From positions 8,554 through 72,553 of the forward strand of contig CAZLCL010000001.1 in assembly GCA_964558315.1 (NCBI GenBank): DNA of 64,000 nucleotides, read 5' to 3'. Under the pieces are notes generated by a model that did not search any database, was not told the origin of the DNA, and saw nothing but the letters and a program-made list of their open reading frames with translations. The first letter of the stretch is position 1, and each line of letters starts with the position of its first letter. Of the stretch, positions 53,821-61,459 are shown piece by piece. The position numbers were made by a program, and so were the translations under genes. This stretch comes from MWCM01 sp964558315 (lineage in GTDB: Bacteria > Patescibacteriota > UBA1384 > XYA2-FULL-43-10).

Positions 53821-54497
53821 ATAAGGGCAGTTTACATCCTGTGACTCAAACCATACGAGCCGCTGTAAAATATTTTGAGGCTTTAGGCTTTGATGTTTAT
53901 GAGGGGCCAGAAGTTGATACAGAATGGTATAATTTTGATGCCCTAAACGTAGCGGCCGATCATCCATCTAGAGATGTCCAAGATACCTTCTGGTTGACCG
54001 ACGGCCGCCTGCTTCGCACTCAGACATCGAATTCACAGGTAAGATATGGTGAAACTCATAAACCGCCAATTAAAGTGGTTGTGCCGGGGGTTTGTTATCG
54101 CAATGAGGCCACCGACTCGGGGCACGAAACAACCTTTTTACAACTAGAGGGTTTGTATATAGATAAAGATGTCAGTTTGGGTCAGTTAATTTGGATTCTT
54201 GAAGGATTTTACAAAAACATGTATGGCCCAGAGGTTAAAGTAAGGTTTAGACCGCATCATTTTCCATTTACAGAACCAAGCATTGAATTCGAATATATGT
54301 TTCGCGGAAAATGGTTTGAGCTTGGTGGCGCTGGTATGGTTCATCCTGAAGTTATCAAAAATATGGGCTTGAATCCTGAAAAATATTCAGGATTTGCTTT
54401 TGGACCGGGGATTGAACGCCCCATTATGATTAAATATGGTATTAATGATATCAGATTATTCCGTTCCGGCGATTTAAAATTTTTAAAACAGTTCTAA
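53817..54497 (+). CDS. pheS: Phenylalanyl-tRNA synthetase alpha subunit, short form
   Basis: A 226-residue class II catalytic subunit. Motif 1 region HPVTQTIRAAVKYFEALGFDVYEGPEV, motif 2 with RNEATDSGHETTFLQLEG and motif 3 GFAFGPGIERPIMIKYGI are present. The protein begins right at the catalytic domain, so the usual N-terminal coiled coil of about 100 residues, which contacts tRNA, is missing. The 8 bases before the ATG and overlap with the upstream gene leave no room for a longer start. Confidence 0.95.
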   Translation: MNKGSLHPVTQTIRAAVKYFEALGFDVYEGPEVDTEWYNFDALNVAADHPSRDVQDTFWLTDGRLLRTQTSNSQVRYGETHKPPIKVVVPGVCYRNEATDSGHETTFLQLEGLYIDKDVSLGQLIWILEGFYKNMYGPEVKVRFRPHHFPFTEPSIEFEYMFRGKWFELGGAGMVHPEVIKNMGLNPEKYSGFAFGPGIERPIMIKYGINDIRLFRSGDLKFLKQF

Positions 54498-54512
54498 AAA
54501 GGCAGGCAGGCT

Positions 54513-56777
54513 ATGATTATTCTTAAAAGCTGGTTAGAAGATTATATCGAAATTCCTTGGAGCAACGAGGAGCTGGTCCAAAAATTAACCGATGCAGGTT
54601 CGCTGGTTGACTCATACTACCCCACACTTGATCAGAATATTGTTATTGCTGAAATTTTAGAGGTAAAACGTCATCCCAACGCTGATAAACTACGCATGGC
54701 TTTGGTAAATGACGGCAAAGAACAAAAATGGGTGGTTTGCGGAGCACCAAACATTAAAGCTGGACAAAAGGTGCCCCTAGCCAAAATCGGCGCCAAAATT
54801 GGAGACACTATTATTGCAGAAGCAGTAATACGTGGCGAAAAATCACATGGGATGCTTTGCTCTGAATTTGAACTTGGTATTGGTAATAATCATCAAGGCA
54901 TTTTAATATTGCCCGAAAAGAGCCAAGTTGGAGAACCCCTAGCTACAATATATGAATCCGATTTAGTAATGGATCTAGAAATAACACCAAATCGTGGCGA
55001 TTGTCTTTCCCATTTGGGTATAGCCCGCGAAATTGCCTCAATTCTGAGCAAATCGCTTTCAAAGGAGCCGATCTCCCTTACAATGTCATCTGCAAATGTA
55101 AATAATGCACTTAGCATAAAGGTTTTAAATGCAGATCTTTGCCCCAGATACTTTGCCAGAATTATTAAGGGTGTAAAAATCGGCCCATCTCCAAAATGGC
55201 TGGTAAAAAGACTTGGGTTATGTGGCATCAAATCAATAAATAACGTTGTTGATGTCACAAATTACATTATGCTTGATTTGGGTCAACCCTTACATGCTTT
55301 TGATGCATCTAAAGTTAAAAATGGACAAATTGTTGTAAGAAAATCTCATAAAAATGAGGATATTGTTACTTTAGATGGTCAGATTAAAAATCTTGAAACT
55401 GGAACACTTTTGATATGTGATGCCGAAAAGCCACTTGCTATAGCAGGAATAATGGGAGGCGAATCAACTGGTATTACAAATAATACAACCGATGTCGTCC
55501 TCGAGGCGGCGGAATTTGACAGAATATCGATCAGAAAAACTGCAAAATATTTAAATTTGACAACTGACGCAAGTTACCGATTTGAACGTGGCATAGATCC
55601 GGCAAATATTGAATATTCCTTAAACAAGGCCGCTAAGCTTATCAGTGATATCTCCGGTGGTAGCATTATGCAAGGTATTGCCAAAAACGATTCTGAAATT
55701 TCTCAGGTTTGTGTTAGCTATGATTTTAACAAGATTAACAAACTTTTGGGAACGAAGCTTTTAGACAGCGAAATTGACAAAATTTTAAAGCATCGAGGAT
55801 TCAAAACTGAAGAAAAAAGCGTTGTAGTTCCTACATGGAGACACGACGTTACAATTTGGCAAGATTTAGCAGAGGAAGTTATGTGTATTTATGGCATGAA
55901 TAATATTAAACCACTCCTTGTGCCCAAAAGTAACTCCCCAAAGAAAACCGCATATTATTTTAAAGAATATTTAAAGGATGCTTTGGTTGATTTGGGTTTT
56001 TCGGAGATATACAGCTACTCTTTTATGTCGGACTCAGATATTAAATCTGCCAATCTTAACGCCAAAGATTTGCTTGTTGTCGAAAATCCTGTGTCCCCAG
56101 AGAATAGATATATGAGAAATTCGTTAATCCCCGGAATATTGACGGCTGTAGCTAAAAATCCTACTTACGACCCTGTGCTTTTATTCGAGATAGGAAATGT
56201 GTTCGGAAAAAATACAGAAACCACACGACTTTGTATTGCAACTGCCGGCAGTGGCGCAGAAAAGATCGCCAACATCGCTTTGAGCTCTATTAGTAAATTA
56301 ATAAAGCTTTCCACAGATGAAATTAAAATCCAATGCCTTGCACGCGAAGAATTAAAACCTTACAAAATTAAAAAGCCCGCTGTTTATTACTTAGAAATTG
56401 ATCTTTCAGACATACAGAAAAAATTTCAGCTTGATGACACAAAATTAAAACTAAAATCGAATAAAAAGGATATTATTTACAGACCAATATCAAAGTATCC
56501 CTCTGTTACCAGAGACCTAGCATTTATCGTTGATAATAAAATACCGGCAAAAGATATTGCCAAAACCATTTATAATATATCAGACATGGTAACAAATGTA
56601 GATTTATTCGACGAATTTTCATCTGATCGTTTTGGCGCCGGCATGAAAAATATTGCCTATCACCTTAATTTGCAGGCGTATGACAAGACTCTTCAAGACA
56701 AAGAGGCACAAATCATAATTAATAATATTATCTCGGAGATAAAAAAGAAATTTAATGCAAAATTGCGCGATAAATAG
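54513..56777 (+). CDS. pheT: Phenylalanyl-tRNA synthetase beta subunit
   Basis: A 754-residue subunit that edits Tyr-tRNA-Phe and binds tRNA. An EMAP-type tRNA-binding domain (about 43-150), the B3/B4 editing region (about 210-370; ending GIDPANIEYSL), B5, a catalytic-like core and a C-terminal FDX-ACB anticodon-binding domain (KYPSVTRDLAFIVD onward) are all present. It follows pheS by 15 bases. Confidence 0.97.
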   Translation: MIILKSWLEDYIEIPWSNEELVQKLTDAGSLVDSYYPTLDQNIVIAEILEVKRHPNADKLRMALVNDGKEQKWVVCGAPNIKAGQKVPLAKIGAKIGDTIIAEAVIRGEKSHGMLCSEFELGIGNNHQGILILPEKSQVGEPLATIYESDLVMDLEITPNRGDCLSHLGIAREIASILSKSLSKEPISLTMSSANVNNALSIKVLNADLCPRYFARIIKGVKIGPSPKWLVKRLGLCGIKSINNVVDVTNYIMLDLGQPLHAFDASKVKNGQIVVRKSHKNEDIVTLDGQIKNLETGTLLICDAEKPLAIAGIMGGESTGITNNTTDVVLEAAEFDRISIRKTAKYLNLTTDASYRFERGIDPANIEYSLNKAAKLISDISGGSIMQGIAKNDSEISQVCVSYDFNKINKLLGTKLLDSEIDKILKHRGFKTEEKSVVVPTWRHDVTIWQDLAEEVMCIYGMNNIKPLLVPKSNSPKKTAYYFKEYLKDALVDLGFSEIYSYSFMSDSDIKSANLNAKDLLVVENPVSPENRYMRNSLIPGILTAVAKNPTYDPVLLFEIGNVFGKNTETTRLCIATAGSGAEKIANIALSSISKLIKLSTDEIKIQCLAREELKPYKIKKPAVYYLEIDLSDIQKKFQLDDTKLKLKSNKKDIIYRPISKYPSVTRDLAFIVDNKIPAKDIAKTIYNISDMVTNVDLFDEFSSDRFGAGMKNIAYHLNLQAYDKTLQDKEAQIIINNIISEIKKKFNAKLRDK

Positions 56778-56787
56778 AAGGGACATT

Positions 56788-58221
56788 ATGGAAAGGTTGC
56801 TAAACAAAGAAACTATAAAAAAAGTTGGAGAAGAGGTATTAGTCAAAGGCTGGGCTAACTCCAGAAGAGATCATGGCAAGATAATATTTATAGATTTACG
56901 CGATCGAAGTGGCATACTCCAGATAGTCTTTGTGCCCGGATCAAAAGCTTATGATAAGGTTTCTGAGGTAAGGCCGGAGTGGGTTTTGGAAATTATCGGT
57001 AAGGTTAATAAGCGGCCGGACAAAATGATTAATAAAGATATTATTACCGGCACGGTGGAGTTGGAAGCTATAGACCTTAAGATATTAAACATCGCCAAAA
57101 CGCCACCTTTCGAAATAGACAAAGATACGCAATTAGTTGATGAAGAACTTAGATTAAAATATCGTTATCTTGATCTGCGCAGTGTTCGTATGAATAATAA
57201 TATTACTATGCGTCATGACATCATAAGGTTTATGAGGGAGTATCTTTGGCAAAAGGATTTTAGAGAAATCGAAACTCCATATCTAACAAAATCCACACCC
57301 GAAGGTGCTAGAGAGTTTATTGTGCCATCGAGAATTTATCCCGGTGAATTTTATGTTTTGCCTCAAAGTCCACAACAATTTAAACAGCTGTTAATGGTTA
57401 GCGGCATGGAACGGTATTTTCAAATAGCACGTTGTTTCCGTGATGAAGACCAAAGAGGGGATAGGCAACCGGAATTTTCCCAGCTTGATATAGAGATGAG
57501 TTTTGTGGAGCAAGAAGATATATTTGATCTTATTGAGCCGATGATGATAGATTTGATAGAAAAATTAATTCCAGATGCAAAGATCACCCGGAAACCTTTT
57601 CCTCGCATTACCTATGCTGAATCAATGGAAAAATATAACTCCGATAAACCAGATTTGCGAAAAAATAAAGATGATCGTAAGGAGTTTGCTTTAGCATGGA
57701 TTACGGATTGTCCAATGTTCAAGTATTCCTCCTCCGAGAATAAATTGGTTTCTACGCATCATTTATTTACCTCTCCGAATCCAAACGATTTAAAGCTACT
57801 TGAAACTAAGCCCGAGGAATGTCGGGCGCTAGCTTATGATTTGGCTTTAAATGGTTTTGAAATATTTGGAGGATCCATAAGAATACACGACAGAATTCTT
57901 CAAAATAAGATTTTTAATTTGCTCAAAATTCCCGCAGAAGAAGCAGAGAGGAGATTCGGTCACATGCTTACAGCTTTCGAATATGGCGCTCCGCCTCATG
58001 GTGGCATTGCTGGTGGATTAGATAGGATCTCAGCCATTCTTTGCGGAGAATCTGCAATTCGTGAAGCGATGGCTTTTCCCAAAACAGGCGACGCTAGAGA
58101 TCCACTTATGGGAGCTCCCTCCAGAGTCACTGCAGGCCAGCTCAAAGATGTTCATATCGAGCTTGCCAAAGAAGCTAAAGGAAAAGAACTTAAAGGCAAA
58201 CAAACCGAAACTAACGATTAA
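56788..58221 (+). CDS. aspS: Aspartyl-tRNA synthetase lacking the GAD domain
   Basis: A 477-residue class II synthetase. An OB-fold anticodon-binding domain (1-105) precedes the catalytic core with motif 2 FRDEDQRGDRQPEFSQLD and motif 3 GGIAGGLDRI. Bacterial AspRS normally has a GAD insertion of over 100 residues between the YxSDKPDLR block and the FxLAWITD block. Here these are joined by a short linker (residues about 287-302, bases 57646-57695), so the domain is absent and the protein is over 100 residues short. Asp versus Asp/Asn specificity is not clear from sequence. The start at 56788 is preferred over 56755. Confidence 0.95.
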   Translation: MERLLNKETIKKVGEEVLVKGWANSRRDHGKIIFIDLRDRSGILQIVFVPGSKAYDKVSEVRPEWVLEIIGKVNKRPDKMINKDIITGTVELEAIDLKILNIAKTPPFEIDKDTQLVDEELRLKYRYLDLRSVRMNNNITMRHDIIRFMREYLWQKDFREIETPYLTKSTPEGAREFIVPSRIYPGEFYVLPQSPQQFKQLLMVSGMERYFQIARCFRDEDQRGDRQPEFSQLDIEMSFVEQEDIFDLIEPMMIDLIEKLIPDAKITRKPFPRITYAESMEKYNSDKPDLRKNKDDRKEFALAWITDCPMFKYSSSENKLVSTHHLFTSPNPNDLKLLETKPEECRALAYDLALNGFEIFGGSIRIHDRILQNKIFNLLKIPAEEAERRFGHMLTAFEYGAPPHGGIAGGLDRISAILCGESAIREAMAFPKTGDARDPLMGAPSRVTAGQLKDVHIELAKEAKGKELKGKQTETND

Positions 58222-58272
58222 TTATTATACAAATATTTGCTGATCTAATATTTTTTATTTTTAGATTTTTAA

Positions 58273-58974
58273 ATGAGAATAAACAAATACTTATCATCAA
58301 TTGGGGTATGTTCACGTCGAAAGGCTGACGATTTAATCAATCAAAAGAGAGTAAAAATAAATGGCATTTTTGCTCATTTAGGACAATACGTCAACATAGA
58401 AACAGATCTCATAGAACTAGATAAACAAAAACTTTCATATTGTCCAAAATTTGAATATTGGGTTGTAAATAAGCCTAAAGGAATTATTTCAACAACCTCT
58501 GATGAATTGAACCGAAAAAATGTTATCAGCCTTGTTAACAGCCAAGAAAGATTATATCCCGTTGGGAGACTAGATGCAGATTCTGAGGGTTTAATAATTT
58601 TGACTAACGATGGAGAATTAACACAAAGATTATCTCATCCGTCAAATAAGTTTGAAAAAGTATATTATGTAGAAGCAAAAGGGCAAAAAATACTTTCACC
58701 ACAAGCAATCTCTCAAATATTTACCAGCGGATTAAATATAGATGGTAAAAGAATGAAAGCTTCGAAAGTTGAAATCGTTAAATTGTTTTCTCATAATATC
58801 CAATTAAATATCACATTGTTAACGGGCTACAATAGACAGATTAGAAAAATGTGTGATAAAATTGGATTAAGCGTAAATAAACTAGTTCGAATAAGATACG
58901 CAAATTTGGATTTGCTGGATTTAAAATTGGCATCTGGTCAATGTTTAAAAATTGATAAGAAAGATATTCTATGA
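58273..58974 (+). CDS. RluB/RsuA-family pseudouridine synthase
   Basis: A 233-residue rRNA-modifying enzyme. An N-terminal S4 domain (RINKYLSSIGVCSRRKADDLI) is followed by the catalytic domain with PVGRLDADSEGLIILTNDGE, in which the Asp of GRLDADSEG is the nucleophile. RluB-type 23S or RsuA-type 16S targets cannot be told apart here. It overlaps the next gene by four bases (ATGA). Confidence 0.93.
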   Translation: MRINKYLSSIGVCSRRKADDLINQKRVKINGIFAHLGQYVNIETDLIELDKQKLSYCPKFEYWVVNKPKGIISTTSDELNRKNVISLVNSQERLYPVGRLDADSEGLIILTNDGELTQRLSHPSNKFEKVYYVEAKGQKILSPQAISQIFTSGLNIDGKRMKASKVEIVKLFSHNIQLNITLLTGYNRQIRKMCDKIGLSVNKLVRIRYANLDLLDLKLASGQCLKIDKKDIL

Positions 58975-59927
58975 TCGAGACACCTTTAATTATTTTATCA
59001 ATACTGTTTAATCTACTGGGCATAAATTCTCTTGAGAATAAATACGACTCGGCCTTAGCCTTGTTACAAGCAGGCAATATATCAAATGTCGTAGCTTCTA
59101 GGAGTATTGATGATGTAGGGTTTCCGGAGATTATAAAAATTCCGGTCGTAAAACCTTTTTCACAGAGACCCGATGTATTGTCAAAACACTATATTTTAGT
59201 TGATGTTACGAGCAATAAAGTCTTGGCTGGCAAAAATGATAGAGAGCGTGTGCCCATTGCTTCTACCACCAAGATTATGACAGCTTTAGTATCATTGGAA
59301 AATTATGATTTAGATGAAGTTGTTACAGTTTCGCAAAAAGCGACTGAGCAAATTGGGGCTGATGCTAATTTACGCGTCAATGAAAAAATTACTGTTAGAG
59401 AGCTATTACATTGCCTTTTAATTAAATCAGGTAACGATTCCGCTTATGCTTTAGCTGAGCATTATGCCGAAGAATTTGGAGTAGAAAAATTTGTTTCGGC
59501 TATGAATCAAAAAGCGCTTGATCTTGGATTGTCTGATACAGAGTATAAAGATCCAGCTGGTTTAGACGTTAGCGGTTTTTCTACTGCTTATGATCTAGCC
59601 AAGGTGACTAGAGAAGCATTAAAAAATGACCTCTTTTCTGAAATCACCTCTAAACCCAAATATACTGCGGTAGATACTTCCGATCGAATATCTCACTTTT
59701 TAGAGAATTCCAATAGATTAGTAACAGAGTATAATTACGAGGGCGCTATAGGCGTAAAAACAGGTTACATGCCTGAAGCGGGACACTGTTTAGTCTCTGC
59801 TGTTACAAGAGACAACAATACATTAATCGGCGTAGTGCTAAATACATATACAGACTCTGCCTCCGCATCGGCTGTCGAAACACGAAAGTTAATGGATTGG
59901 GCTTGGGATAATATTGAGTGGGAATAA
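58971..59927 (+). CDS. D-alanyl-D-alanine carboxypeptidase (PBP5-like)
   Basis: A 318-residue penicillin-binding enzyme that trims peptidoglycan stem peptides. One hydrophobic N-terminal segment (about 4-20) directs it across the membrane. The active-site motifs are STTK (SxxK) in PIASTTKIMTA, SGN in IKSGNDSAYALAEHY and KTG in VKTGYMPEAGHC. The C-terminal beta domain of classic DacA is missing. Coupled to the pseudouridine synthase gene. Confidence 0.93.
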   Translation: MIETPLIILSILFNLLGINSLENKYDSALALLQAGNISNVVASRSIDDVGFPEIIKIPVVKPFSQRPDVLSKHYILVDVTSNKVLAGKNDRERVPIASTTKIMTALVSLENYDLDEVVTVSQKATEQIGADANLRVNEKITVRELLHCLLIKSGNDSAYALAEHYAEEFGVEKFVSAMNQKALDLGLSDTEYKDPAGLDVSGFSTAYDLAKVTREALKNDLFSEITSKPKYTAVDTSDRISHFLENSNRLVTEYNYEGAIGVKTGYMPEAGHCLVSAVTRDNNTLIGVVLNTYTDSASASAVETRKLMDWAWDNIEWE

Positions 59928-59940
59928 GCAGAATATTGAA

Positions 59941-60642
59941 CTAATTATTATTTATTTCACTCCAACGTGATAACGCGTCGTTAGCGGCTGATGATTGCGC
60001 TTTTTGTTTGGATTGTCCGCTACCTTCGCCAACTTTTTTATCTCCCAAATATGCTCCCATTACAAACATTTTTGCATGATCGGGACCCGTTTCAGAGATC
60101 ATTTCATAAGTGGGTGTAACTCCTAACTTCTCTTGTGACATCTCTTGAAATTTACTTTTGGGATCGTAGAACAAACCGTTTTCGAGTATATCTGGCAACT
60201 TGTAAAGAATGTTTTTTTCTACAAAATTATATGCTGTGCCATAGCCATGATCCAAATAAATAGCACCGATTAGGGCCTCTAAAGCGTTAGCTAATAATAG
60301 ATCTCTGGCCTTACCCGTATTTTTCGATTCACCCTTTGAGGTTTTTAGTAGTTCGTTAATTCCAATTCTTTTTGATTCTTTAGATAACGATTCTCCTTTA
60401 ACAAGTGCGCTTCGCCAATTAGTCATTTCTCCTTCGGCCTTATCTGGAAAAGTCTTATATAAATATTCTGTAGCACACAATTCCAACACAGCATCTCCTA
60501 AAAATTCCAATCTTTCGTTGTGTTCGATATTTAACGATCTATGTTCATTTAAATATGAACGATGAGTAAAAACTGTTTCTAAAAGTTTTTTGTCCTTTAA
60601 CTCTACCTCAATTTTTTTTTGAAAATCATCTAATGTTTGCAT
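59941..60642 (-). CDS. rnc: Ribonuclease III
   Basis: A 233-residue double-strand-specific endoribonuclease for rRNA and mRNA processing. The signature ERLEFLGDAVLEL (43-55) carries E46 and D50. The second acidic motif reads LANALEALIGAIYLD: E122 is kept, but the position usually Asp (E. coli D114) is Asn 119. A C-terminal dsRNA-binding domain (about 165-230) is complete. It is the last gene of rpmF-nusB-rnc, 2 bases after nusB. Confidence 0.96.
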   Translation of the reverse strand: MQTLDDFQKKIEVELKDKKLLETVFTHRSYLNEHRSLNIEHNERLEFLGDAVLELCATEYLYKTFPDKAEGEMTNWRSALVKGESLSKESKRIGINELLKTSKGESKNTGKARDLLLANALEALIGAIYLDHGYGTAYNFVEKNILYKLPDILENGLFYDPKSKFQEMSQEKLGVTPTYEMISETGPDHAKMFVMGAYLGDKKVGEGSGQSKQKAQSSAANDALSRWSEINNN

Positions 60643-60644
60643 AA

Positions 60645-61052
60645 TTATAAATTATCCTTGTTCGAATAAACAGTGCCAAGAACACCATTGACAAATTTTG
60701 ACGAAGATTCACCTCCAAATTGCTTAGCTAGTTCTACTGCCTCATTAATTACCACTTTATGTGGAGTATCTTTATGATTAAATAATTCATATATTGCTAG
60801 TTCTAAAGTGCATTTATCAACATGCGATATTTGATCGAGAGGCCATTCTGGAGCGGACTCGGCAATAATTTTATCAAGTTTATTTTTGTTTTTTTGAATT
60901 CCCTCTACTGCTTCCTGAATAAATTCATGGTCCGCTTTAGATTTATATTCATTTTCATTTCTTTGCTGTATTAAAGCTATATCAGCGCCATTATTAAACT
61001 CAGCTTCGAATAATGTTTGCATAATAATTATTCTCGATAGATGACGATTCAT
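60645..61052 (-). CDS. nusB: Transcription antitermination factor NusB
   Basis: A 135-residue all-helical protein that binds boxA with S10 during rRNA antitermination. RHLSRIIIMQTLFEAEFN at the start and VVINEAVELAKQFGGESSSKFVNGVLG at the end are characteristic. It lies between rpmF and rnc on the minus strand. Confidence 0.95.
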   Translation of the reverse strand: MNRHLSRIIIMQTLFEAEFNNGADIALIQQRNENEYKSKADHEFIQEAVEGIQKNKNKLDKIIAESAPEWPLDQISHVDKCTLELAIYELFNHKDTPHKVVINEAVELAKQFGGESSSKFVNGVLGTVYSNKDNL

Positions 61053-61099
61053 AAAAAGTATCTTTATTGAATATTAAAATTACGCTAGCTAATATCAAA

Positions 61100-61279
61100 C
61101 TATGATTTTGTATCAATTATTTTTTTACCTCTATACTGTCCACACTCTGAACATAAGTTATGCTTAATCATAGCGCTGTGACAATTTGAGCAATATTCCA
61201 ATGTTGGAGTCGAAGCCTTTATATGCATGCGACGCATATTGCCTTTAGATTTATTGGTGCGTTTTTTTGGTTCTGCCAT
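61100..61279 (-). CDS. rpmF: Ribosomal protein L32
   Basis: A 59-residue zinc protein missed by length cut-offs: MAEPKKRTNKSKGNMRRMH at the start, then CSNC and CSEC pairs. It is first in the rpmF-nusB-rnc operon. Confidence 0.95.
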   Translation of the reverse strand: MAEPKKRTNKSKGNMRRMHIKASTPTLEYCSNCHSAMIKHNLCSECGQYRGKKIIDTKS

Positions 61280-61295
61280 ATTTCTCTTTTATGAT

Positions 61296-61315
61296 AATAA
61301 TACTTTAGTATTATT
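61296..61315. promoter_or_regulatory. Palindrome in the rpmF leader
   Basis: aataatact-tt-agtattatt, a 9-pair perfect inverted repeat 17 bases before the rpmF start. It could be an operator or RNA hairpin in the leader. Confidence 0.4.
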
Positions 61316-61459
61316 ACACATTTTTTAATATTTTTCAATAAGTTCACTACCATAATTCTAAAATCTTGATAGAACACGCTTTAGCTTGTAAAAACAAATT
61401 ATAGTTTGTGCTCTTAAATTTGGTTTTGTTGTTAAGATGTAATGGTCTTAATAGTAAAA

